A DNA stretch of 64,000 nucleotides from Lichina pygmaea (Eukaryota; Ascomycota; Lichinomycetes; Lichinales; Lichinaceae): the NCBI GenBank assembly GCA_963422465.1, contig OY730169.1, positions 1,984,001-2,048,000 of the forward strand, written 5' to 3'. This document shows, in pieces, positions 54,677 through 64,000 of the stretch. The first letter of the stretch is position 1. Each line of letters opens with the position of its first letter. The notes below the pieces were generated by a model. It was given only the letters and a program-made list of their open reading frames with translations. It had not been told where the DNA came from and made no database searches. The position numbers and the translations under genes were made by a program.

Positions 54677-57600
54677 ATGAGTACCTCAGGAGCAACCAAC
54701 CCCAACTTCCCAGATAGAAAGATTAGCGTCGCCAAGCCAGACCTGTTCTATGGTGAAAGAAACAAGGTTGACGACTGGCTTATGCAACTCCAAGTCTACT
54801 TTCAATTCCAACCAGAGACAAAGCTGCCTAAGGAAAAGTGGCCCCTCTTCGCAACCACTTACATGAGAGGTAATGCTTATTGATGGATCAAGCCCTATGT
54901 CAACAAACATCTCTCAGGAAACAGAGACCATGATAGCACAACAGAATAGATGACAAAATGGACGTGATTCAAGGACAAGATCAAAAGGATCCTTGGACTA
55001 TCTAACAAAGACAAAGTGGCTATACGAATGATCCAGCACATCAAACAACAACACTCAGCCACAGAGTACACCACGCAGTTCAAACAATACTCAGTACTGA
55101 CTGACTGGGACAATAACACCCTGATGGTCATGTACTGACGTGGACTCAAGGAAAACATGAAGGATGAAATCACCTTCGACAGACGAGTGGTCAACACACT
55201 GGATGAACTTATCGCACAAGCAATCAACATCGATGACAAACTATTCAAGTGAGTGATGGAGAAACACTACGACGGAGGATACAGCCACCCCGCATGGCAT
55301 GTGAGCAACCACTACAAGCCACCTAACAAGGCACCACCACATGACCCATATAGCTATGCACCTATGGAACTGGATGCAGTCCACCACAAGGGAAGGTTCA
55401 CGAAGGGAAGGAACAACAAAAAGAGGAAAGCACTGAAGTGCTATGCCTATGGCAAGCTAGGCCACATAGTGAAAGACTGTTGTTCAAAGAACAAGGTGCA
55501 CTGACAGCAACTTAATACACTCGACAGAGACTGGAATGTCATCAAGCCAGAGAATCCACCAGGAGAGGCTCAGCTATCCCTTGAACAATAGGGCAACTAC
55601 AATCAGACATTGGAAGCAGCCCACCAACTGGCAACATCAGGAGGCAAGGACCTACCAGAACAGACAGGTCAGGACCAGAGACAGGAGCCCTTAACCACCT
55701 CTGATAGGGACTGAGACAAACCCACGTCTATCAAAGAAGAAATACCACAAGGAAGCTATGCTTACAGCATGGACCCACGAAATCTACAGCACAGCGAACT
55801 ACAGTGGAGATTTTGCACAAAGCACTACTGCACCTACCACGAACAACTACGAAGGTACAGAGGACATTCACTCTACCACACCACCTGCCACAAGCATTGG
55901 GTCAATTGTGAGAAGGATGTGTGTGAGATCCACCTTTGGGACAAACACCAACACACCACATTCCCTGGGCACACACATGACTGGCACGAACACCTCATGT
56001 TCCTACAGCAAGGCAACAACCACAACTGCTACATCAACAATTGGCAGTACTACCTCAAGCCTGGATGTGACAAGCATCAGCAAGACAAATTCATAAACAG
56101 ATTCCTCAGGACTGATGGGAATGGCTGGACCCATTGCCCAGTCAGTGGAAAGACACTTCAATCAGGAAAAGACTGAACTCCCTTGTCAAGGGGTGACATC
56201 AGGAGCTCAACAACATGACCCCTAGCAACGCAAAGCACCTGCGATTACCTGTGTCACTACACGCCAACACGCCAGTACGGACATACGCACTTGTTGACTC
56301 TGGAGCCAGCGGAAACTACATCTCAAGGCAACTTTACGACACCCTCAGCACTGGAAGGAGACGCAAGCAGCAGCTCTATCAGCTTGCGATGGCAAATGGA
56401 CAGACAGAGCTAGTCTGCCATAAGACGCAGCCAATGGAAATAGTTACCGGACACCATGCTGAAAGGATCCACCTTGATATTGTTGAGTTGGCCACTCAGG
56501 ATATCTATTTGGGGATGCCTTGGCTAAAGAAGCACAACCCAGTTGTTAACTGGAAGACAGGAGTACTCACGTTTAGGAACTGCACTAACAACACAGCTCA
56601 GACCTGTTACCAGCCGCAGAAGGCGTGGACAGATGAGGGAAGAAGTCCTCAGTGGAATCTCACTGACAGAAAGGACAACTCTCAAGAGAAGAGGTCTGCC
56701 TTGACAGGCACACCCCGGAACTAGGTGGCCAAACAGTCAGAGATGAAGAGAGAGGAAGTTGTTAACCCTCTGGAGATCCCTGAAGAGTACCGGCCTGGGT
56801 ATGATAACCTCTTTCAGGAAAAGACAACAACAGCAGTGTTGCCTAAGCACCAACCTTGGGATCATGAGATCAAGTTGCAACCAGGGACAGAGCCAGGATT
56901 TGGACCAATTTACCAGTTATCAGAGAAAGAGCTCCAAGTACTTCACGAGTACCTGGAGGAAAACCTGAAAAAGAGTTTCATTCAAGAATCTCAATCACCA
57001 GCAGGATACCCGATACTATTTGCACTAAAGAAAGACAGAAGTCTTCGACTTTGTGTGGATTACAGGAAACTCAATGACATTACCATCAAGAACTGATATC
57101 CGTTACCAAATGTGAACAAATTGCAAGACAGGATCAGCCAAGCTACAATCTTTACCAAGCTGGACTTGAAAGGAGCATACAACCTGATACGCATGAAAGA
57201 AGGAGAAGAATGGAAGACAGCCTTCAGAACCTGATACAGACACTACGAGTATCTGGTGATGCTATTCAGACTCACGAACACACCAGCAACATGTCAAGCA
57301 TTGATCAATAACATCATCAGAGCACACCTGGACCAAACAGCTATCACCTACCTGGATGACATTCTTGTCTACTTGAACACGCAACAGGAACATACCAAAC
57401 ACGTGAAGGATGTTCTATGATGCCTACAACAGGCAGGGCTCAAGCTCAACCTGAAGAAATACAAGTTCAACAAACCAGAAGTTGAATTCCTCAGATACAT
57501 CATAGAGATCGAAGGGATCAAGATTGACCCTGAGAAAATCAAAGTGATTCAGCAATGGCCAACACTGACATCAGTTAAGGAAGTACAAGCCTTCCTAGGA

Positions 57601-59514
57601 TTTGCCAACTTCAACTGACAGTTCATAAAGAACTACTCACAGATGGCAACACCACTGACAGAACTCACGAAGAAGGACGTGGAGTACTGGTGGACGGAGA
57701 GACAACAAAAAGTATTCCAACAGCTCAAGGACACTTGCGCCAAGAAACCAGTTCTCCTCAACTTCAAGACAGGCCAACCAACACAAATCAAGACGGACGC
57801 TTCAGATCAGGCAGTGGGAGCATGTCTATGCCAACAGGCAGACGGCAAGTGGCACCCAGTTGCCTACTACTCACAAAAAATGACACAAGTGGAATGAAAC
57901 TATGATATCCACGACAAAGAGCTACTGGCAGTTGTCAACATACTTGAACACTGGAGAGTGTACGTGGAAAGCAGTTCTGAACTCACTGTTCTCACAGACT
58001 ACAAGAATCTGACAATATTCACAACAACCAAGAAGCTGAACAGACAGCAAGTCAGATGGGCTGAACTCCTAGGGCAACACAAGTTCAAGATCTTGTACAC
58101 CCCTGGACAAGACAATGGGAGAGCAGACGCACTAAGCTGACGAAAAGACCACATGGAAGATGATGAACGCCAAGGAATGATCTTACAGCAGGACCAGCAA
58201 GGAAACCTGGTGCCTCAACCACAGATCAACAAGCTCACAGCAGAAGACACTGAAGAACTAATAAGGAACTACTACGATAATCCAGCACATGGTCACCCAG
58301 GAATCTCCAAGACCACAGACCTTATCCAACAGACAGGGAACAATGTTATTAACCTCTGACAACATGTCACAAACTACATCAGCAAGTGTCTACTATGCCA
58401 GAAAAACAAACATGGAAGATATAAGCCATACGGAGAAGGACACCTGAACACAATACCGAGAGGCCTGTGGGAAGATGTGTCAATGGACTTCATCACAAAG
58501 CTACCCAAGTCCAAAGACCCAGTCACAGGAATCACCTACAACTTGATTATGGTGATAGTGGACAGATTCACAAAATATCTAATAGTAGTACTATTCAAGG
58601 AGACCCACACAGCAGAACAGTTGGGACACCTCTTACTGGACAGATTGGTCAGAGACCACAGAGTTCTGATCATGATCATTACAGACAGAGACAAACTCTT
58701 CACATCCAACTACTGGAAAACAATCAGTGCAGCCATGGGAACAAAACCCAAAATGTCTACAGCCTATCACCCATGAACTGACAGCCAGACAGAGTGAGCA
58801 AACCAAGTCCTGGAGACTTACTTACAGCATTACATCAACCAGACCCACAGCAATTAGGTACAGTTATTACCAGTGGCACAGCTGGCAATCAACCAGCACA
58901 GATCAGACTCAACAAAGGAATTGCCATTTTTTGCCAATTTTGGACAACATGCAAACATCAGGATGCCAAGCAGAGCTTCACCAAACACAGAGAAAGCACT
59001 CCAACATGACAAGCTCCTACGACAAACACACACGATGATGAGGCACTACCTTCAAGAGACCTCAGAAAGAATACAATGTCAAATAGACAAGAAATCGAAA
59101 ATGGCACCTCAGCTAAAGAAGGGGGATAAAGTCTACCTCCTCACAAGAAATTGGAAAACAAAGAAACCAAAGACAAAGAAACTTGACAACATCAAGGTCA
59201 GACTATTTTCAGTCGAAGAAAAAACAGGACCAGTCAACGTCAAGATACGACTACCAAGGGATGCCAGAGTCCATCCAAACTTTCATATATCAATGATTGA
59301 ACCAGCTGACCAGAGCACACCCTTGCAGGAAACATTCCATTATCAACCTGAAGAAGAACAAGAGTTTGAAGTTGAACAGATCCTGGCTAGAAAAGGTCAG
59401 CAATACCTTGTCAAGTGGAAAGGATACCCAGACTTGGAAAATACCTGGGAACCACTCAAGAACCTCGTGAACTGCCAGCTTCTTCTGCGACAGTTTCGGC
59501 AGAAGCAGGACTGA
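54677..59514 (+). pseudogene. Gypsy A2 gag-pol, interrupted mostly by TGA at arginine codons
   Basis: ATG 54677 (MSTSGATNPNFPD) to TGA 59512-59514. Gag knuckle CYAYGKLGHIVKDC (first pair Cys to Tyr, ~55,440). Protease LVDSGASGNYIS (~56,290). RT DLKGAYN and YLDDILVY (~57,350). RNase H, integrase (MDFITKLPKS, ITDRDKLF, STAYHP, ~58,480-58,780). Chromodomain EFEVEQIL..YLVKWKGYPDLENTW (~59,350-59,490). Many stops are TGA where gypsy proteins have Arg, for example IKN-stop-YPLPN, FRT-stop-YRHYEY, DALS-stop and QTE-stop-ANQ, so the frame is otherwise preserved over long stretches. Confidence 0.92.
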
Positions 59515-59956
59515 ACAGCTCAGCCTGCAGGAGGGATGTGTCAATGACTGATCAAGTCAAATCCTCACTATCTGACTCCATCTCTTTCACCAAGCACTGA
59601 AGCTTCTGCCTTGCACAGACCTCGGCGCCCTCCAACACCTTTCACTTCTGAGACAGACGAGCCTGCACTGTGGCAAGTTGTTTGAAGAGTGCATCGTGTG
59701 TTGCCTTGTCAGCGGCCACATCCTCACGGAGGTTGTCCCGGGACATGTTCAGAGATTCCCAGGACACAGAGACACAAGACCTTCCGCGCCGAGTGCACAC
59801 AGCACATTTCAACTTATCGTCTTCTCCCGGTATCTGGAAGCACGGACGACCACGGAGAACACAAAAGTCGCAGGGTGTATGTGAAACAAAACCCTGATCG
59901 CAGATTTGAGCAGCAAGCTGAGTTCAGCTAACAGTCACACATGACTTTGGAGGCAT
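59456..59956 (-). pseudogene. Antisense ORF of gypsy A2: Zn2Cys6-like, three in-frame TGA
   Basis: Minus-strand 501 nt from ATG at 59956 to TGA at 59456-59458, the same length as in A1 with no indel between them. Cysteine pattern identical (CDFCVLRGRPC then KCAVCTRRGRSC), here with more of the basic residues expected in Zn2Cys6 clusters. All three internal stops are TGA. The 3' 59 nt overlap the pol end (59456-59514). Many differences from A1 leave the frame and the cysteines intact. Confidence 0.78.
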
Positions 59957-59999
59957 GACCAGATTTCATCAAGACGATGAAAGATGGAGAGGAGGATAG

Positions 60000-60680
60000 T
60001 GTTACGACCCAGGAAGAACACAGTCTTTATATACTCACAGAAAGCAGCAGACTGGATACTGGACAGAAGTACCAGGCAGCGTGACATGGGAACCAGTCAC
60101 GTGACCGGCAAGACAAACCAGGGGGTGCTCGCCGCAGCATGCATATGCACGAACAAGTGAGCAAAGTGAGCAGAGCTCACCCAGCTCGCCACAGCGTGCA
60201 TGAACAAGTGAGCAAAGTGAGCAGAGCTCACCCAGCTCACCGCAGCGTGCATGAACTGTGAGCAAAGTGAGCAGAGCTCACCGATCTCACCACAGCGTGC
60301 ATGAACCGTGAGCAAAGTGAGCAGAGCTCACCGATCTTGCCGCAGCGTGCATGAACTGTGAGCAAAGTGAGCAGAGCTCACCGATCTCACCGAGTGAGCA
60401 AAGTGAGCAGAGCTCACTGTGCTCACAAACTGAGCACTATATAGTCTGGCAATAGTTCCCCTATGGAACGATCGTCTTCAACTCATGTTGTGATCCAGAC
60501 AACTAGATCTACTTCAATACAATCCTTTTGTACGAAGCTGTTGATCAGGTGTCACCACCACCACGTTCCACCAAACCCCTTCGCACTCCTTGACACTCCT
60601 CTCCTGCGAGAACCAACCCGCCTTCCACCTCTCGCCCTAATCCTATACTCGGATAGGACAGTACAGTACAGACTGCAACA
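60000..60680 (+). repeat. Gypsy A2 3' LTR (type-2 U3)
   Basis: 681 bp, one more U3 unit than the 5' LTR. On the minus strand it carries TATATAAAG at 60025-60033. Confidence 0.92.
60025..60033 (-). promoter_or_regulatory. Antisense TATA box in A2 3' LTR
   Basis: TATATAAAG on the minus strand, about 70 bp upstream of the antisense ATG at 59956. Same position as TATAAATA in A1, though the surrounding U3 sequences differ. Confidence 0.6.
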
Positions 60681-60685
60681 TCTCT

Positions 60686-62185
60686 TCCCATTGGTCTTCC
60701 CACTCTTTAGTAAAGAGCTTTTGTAGTTCTTTCTTTGAACTAGCCTGGTTAGTAGTTATTTGACTTAACCAAGTGAATTTCCACTTAGGAGAGATAGTTG
60801 AGCATTCCTTTAAAGGTTTCTTCAAGAGAGAGGCATAGCTGGAAATAGTGGAAAAGATACTGTCAAGAAAGTATTTGAGAGGGGAGTTTTGAATAGAAGA
60901 AAGAAAACAGGCAGTGCGAAATTTAAAGTATAGGTCTAGAGGTAGAAGAAAAAGCTCACTCTCTAATAGAAAAGAAGGAGTGGCTTTGAAGGCACCCCCA
61001 ATAAGTCTTAGGCATCTGTTTTGAAATAAAACAAGAGAAGAGATATTGGAGGATTTTCTTAGAGGGTTAAACCAGATCCCCACTGCATAGCTCAGTAGAG
61101 ATCTCAGTATAGCAGTGTACACCAGACGTGATGTGTGAACTGGAAAGCCCCAAGTAGAATAGGAAGTTCTAGAAAGAGAAGAGAGTGCTTTCTGTACTTT
61201 TTGAAGAATAATCCTCTGGTGTTTGTGCCAGTGGAGCTTTGCATCTAGGTACACTCCAAGTACTCGCACTTCTTCTTTTGGTTTGAGAATCACATTCCCC
61301 AGTCTGAGCTTGAGCTGAAGATTGTCTGATCTTCTTCTGGAAAAATGAAGTATTTCATATTTCTCAGGAGAGAAGACTATTCCATGTCTTGCAGCCCATG
61401 ATAGACATTTGAGGTGTGTTCTTTAACTTCAGAAGGTTACTTTTCAAGGAGTGACCAAAAGAAACACCAGTGGAAGGAGAATGTACAGTTTCATGTAGTT
61501 CAGAAATATAAAATAGAAAAAGAATAGAAGATAAAGGGGAACCTTGGGGAACTCCACAGTGAATAGGAATAGAGGAAGACTCAGAGTCATCAAACACAAG
61601 AGTGGTAGAGTGACTGGTGCAGAAAGAGAGAATCCAGGAAGATAGCCAGAGAGGAATTCTTTTTCTCTCTAGGATTTGTTGGAGAATCTTAGGTAGAACT
61701 CTATCATAGACTCCTAAGATATCCAGAGAGAGTAGAGATGTAACCATACCTTTCTTCCAGACTTTTTCCACTTGGGAGATCAGTAGGAAGAGTGCTGATT
61801 CAGTTGATCTTCCTTTTCTGAAGCCCATCTGGATTTCTGGCAAAAGTCTAGCTTCTTCTACTACCTTGCTTAGCCTGGCTGCTGTAATAGCTTCTATCAG
61901 CTTACCAGTTGTGTTGAGCAAAGCTATAGGGCGCCAGGCTTTAGCTTAGTTATAGCTTCCTTTGCCAGGTTTTCTTAGACAGACTGTCTTTACATTCTTG
62001 AACCTCTCAGGAAAGTCTTCCAGTCTCCAGCATGTTGATGTGAGAACAGCTATAGCTTGGCAGAACTTAAGACCCAGAGCTTTCAGAAATCTATTTGGCA
62101 GCTTATCTTTTCCCCCTGCTGTAAAAGATTTCTTCTTGTTCAGGATTTGCTCCACTTCTTCAGCAGTAACCTCCTGGGAGAGCTG
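60686..62185 (-). pseudogene. LINE B RT, middle portion of longest copy
   Basis: Minus strand: MGFRKGRSTESALFLL, GVPQGSPLSSILFLFYI and VYLDAKLHWHKHQ. The catalytic FADD block is missing: the sequence jumps from PSTGVS to FGHSLKSNLL (~61,455), a small internal deletion that removes the RT active site. Ends at gypsy A2 after KEWEDQWEE. Confidence 0.85.
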
Positions 62186-62787
62186 TGTTGCGGTCCGTAC
62201 CGTGCCGTCCTAACCGAGTATAGGATTAAGGGTGAGATGCGGAAGGTGGGTTGGTTCTCGCAGGAGAGGAGTGTCAAGGAGCGTGAAGGGGTTTGGTGGA
62301 ATGTGGTGGTGGTGACACCTAATCAATGGCTTCGTACAAAAGGATTGTATTGAAGTAGATCTAGTTGTCTGGATCACAACATAAGTTGAAGACGATTGTT
62401 CCATAAGGGAACTATCGCCGGACTATATAGTGCTGGCCTGTCGAGACAATCGAGATTGTCTCGACAGTCTCGACATCGAGATGGGTGAGATTGTCTCGAT
62501 GGTCCCACCATGTTATGCACCCTGTGTCGAGACTGGTGAGATTGTCTTGATGCTTCATGCACGCTGCGTCAAGACTGGTGAGGCTGTCTCGATGCTTCCT
62601 GCATCCTGCATCAAGACTGGTGAGATTGTCTTGATGCTTCATGCATGCTGCGTCAAGCCACCCGTGTGTGTCTCGACAGTCACGTGACCCCTTGTTGGTT
62701 GGTCACTTGACTTCCATGGTGTCCTCTTGCCTGGCCTGCGGCCTGATTGCCTATAAATGAGTGGCTCCCATCCCAGGGGTCGTAACA
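62186..62787 (-). repeat. Solo LTR, gypsy family A type 1
   Basis: 602 bp, flanked by AGCTG (62181-62185 and 62788-62792) in LINE B. It has four U3 tandem units and relatively well-preserved CpG. Confidence 0.92.
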
Positions 62788-63224
62788 AGCTGGATCTCTG
62801 GAGTACTCTGGGATCTCTCTGTACTTGGTTCTGGAGTGAGTGCTTTGGGAAAGAACTGGGCTGAGAATACTTTTGTCTTCTCCTCAAAGGTTTTAGCTAG
62901 TCCTTCTTGAGTTTCCAAGTCTGGGACCAGAGGAAGATCAGGAGTCCTGTTGGCTTTTGTCTTTCCCCACTTTGCAAGCTTCCAGAATTTTGAAGAACTG
63001 GCTAGCTTATAGACTTGTTGCCTGAAGGTGTTCTGCTTTCCCTCTCTGACTACTTTTTTCTTTCTCTTGGTTGCTTGCTCTAGATCTTCTTGGGATGCCT
63101 GTCCTCTGAGAACTTGTCTTCTTACTCTTCTTTCCTCTCTAACCTTGTTCTGGATCTCTTGGTTCTACCAGGGAACTGAGTGGCCAGATTACTTCTGGAG
63201 CTGTGTGTATTTGCTTGCTACTCC

Positions 63225-64000
63225 TTAGAGAAAGTTGTCCAGATACTCCAAGTACTTATCCACTTCATCTTTGTCTTGAAAGTGGGAAGGTAGCTGTAGC
63301 TTCTCACACTCTGCTCTTGCAAAGTTTGAGTCCAGTGTTGTCCAGTTCTTTTCTGGCTTCCAGGATTTCCTTGGAGGATCCAGGTCCAGGCTAGTTAGTA
63401 CAGGTCTATGGTCAGACCCATGAAAGAACTGGAGAGCTACTTTAGAGAAAATCAGAGAGTTAGAAAGAGAAGAAGAAATAAAAGACAGATCAATAGCAGA
63501 ACTTGGTTTTTCAGAAAGAGATCTTGCTCTGGTAGGAGTAAAAGGTGTAATAGCTAAATCTAGATTTGAATCTTTCATTAGACTTTGGAACTTGTTTGCA
63601 GTCTCAGAGTATAGTCTTCTTTTCTTTGACCAGTCTGGATGATGGAGGTTTGAATCTGTTAGAAGAATATGTTGTCCTTGCTCTTGTAGAGTATTTTGGA
63701 GTAAACAGAGAAGAGCTTCTGATGCTTCTGTGTAATTTTCTTGGCTTGATGGAGTGAAGTAAAGATTATGTACCCAAAGAGAGGTGGTGGAGTTCTCCAA
63801 GTGGATTTCAAGAGAAATAAAATCTTTACTCCAGAAAGTAGGGTGAAGAGAAGAAAGTTTCAGGTTCTTGTTGATTAGAAAAAGTGTTCTGCCAATCTCT
63901 GAAGAGTAAAGAGGAAGAAAGGAAGAAAAAACAGTAGAGGTGCTTGTTTCTAGGTGGGGGTTTTTCCAGAGTTCTTGAAGTGCAATAATGTCCACCTCTT
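63225..64000 (-). pseudogene. LINE B endonuclease domain (5' end outside window)
   Basis: Minus-strand frame ending at 63225. APE-like endonuclease motifs: IALQELWKN (the QE metal site) near the right edge, LLTDSNLHHPDW (usual form GDFN-HHP-W; here TDSN), IDLSFISSS and SDHRPVLTSLDL (catalytic SDH) at ~63,405. Typical of L1/Tad-type LINE endonucleases, which nick the target for target-primed reverse transcription. A stop after YLDNFL interrupts the link to the RT. Confidence 0.85.

Larger units (their letters stand above)
54014..60680 (+). mobile_element. Gypsy A2, full-length chromoviral LTR retrotransposon (type-2 U3)
   Basis: LTRs 54014-54658 (645 bp) and 60000-60680 (681 bp), flanked by TCTCT (54009-54013 and 60681-60685) in LINE B. 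Internal region homologous to A1. The outer U3 differs from type-1 LTRs although U5 is shared. Antisense ORF at the 3' end. Confidence 0.93.
52909..64000 (-). mobile_element. LINE B, longest copy, running off the right edge; carries three insertions
   Basis: Minus strand, 3' tail at 52909. Pieces 52909-53031, 53549-54013, 60681-62185 and 62788-64000 are colinear with other LINE B copies once two solo LTRs and gypsy A2 are removed. It is the only copy extending into the endonuclease. The upstream end and ORF1 lie outside the window. Confidence 0.85.

Noticed and set aside
1-64000. tRNA, rRNA, snRNA genes and telomeric repeats
   Set aside because: I searched by eye for A/B-box or anticodon-arm patterns, conserved rRNA segments and TTAGGG-type runs and found none that I could support.

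Overview
The window looks like a chromosome segment of a filamentous fungus, most likely a Pezizomycotina ascomycete. The evidence is a palmitoylated Env7/STK16-type kinase with a typical fungal N-terminus, introns of 63-82 nt with GTRNGN donors and CTRAY-type branch points, F-box and BTB proteins, and chromodomain Ty3/gypsy and Tad-like LINE elements. The species cannot be named from the sequence.

Left end (1-11,055): a CpG-rich gene block. It holds the 3' end of a CLIP-170-like gene (+), a long spacer, an F-box gene (-) and an Env7-like kinase (+) sharing a short divergent promoter, and a BTB/POZ gene (+).

The remaining 53 kb is almost entirely nested retrotransposons. Target-site duplications (TSDs) allow most insertions to be separated. 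There are three chromoviral gypsy families: A (A1 12,538-19,032 and A2 54,014-60,680, plus two solo LTRs), B (B1 24,475-37,898 and B2 38,940-44,407, plus one solo LTR) and C (28,489-36,728, inserted in B1). There are two LINE families (LINE A and LINE B). One TA-flanked terminal-inverted-repeat element lies inside an LTR of C.

Four observations stand out. (1) Families A and C each carry an antisense ORF at the 3' end. It converges on and overlaps the chromodomain end of pol by 56-59 nt, and has the cysteine spacing of a Zn2Cys6 cluster followed by a probable helical tail; in A the 3' LTR supplies an antisense TATA box 70-80 bp upstream. (2) A 1.12-kb module, called W here, with constant ends and a 3'-terminal hairpin is fused at that constant 3' end to three different points in two unrelated LINEs. 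Each fusion is a single insertion with its own 13-14 bp TSD, so these are template-switch chimeras. (3) In all three gypsy families the sequence 2 nt downstream of the 5' LTR is complementary over 8-9 nt to a site shortly after the LTR TATA box, suggesting Tf1-like self-priming. (4) Between 19.7 and 23.2 kb there is a tandem array of about 145-bp units, each resembling one exon plus one complete intron.

Most differences between copies are CpG to TpG/CpA. In A2 many in-frame stops are TGA at conserved arginine positions. This fits methyl-CpG decay rather than the classical CpA-biased RIP.
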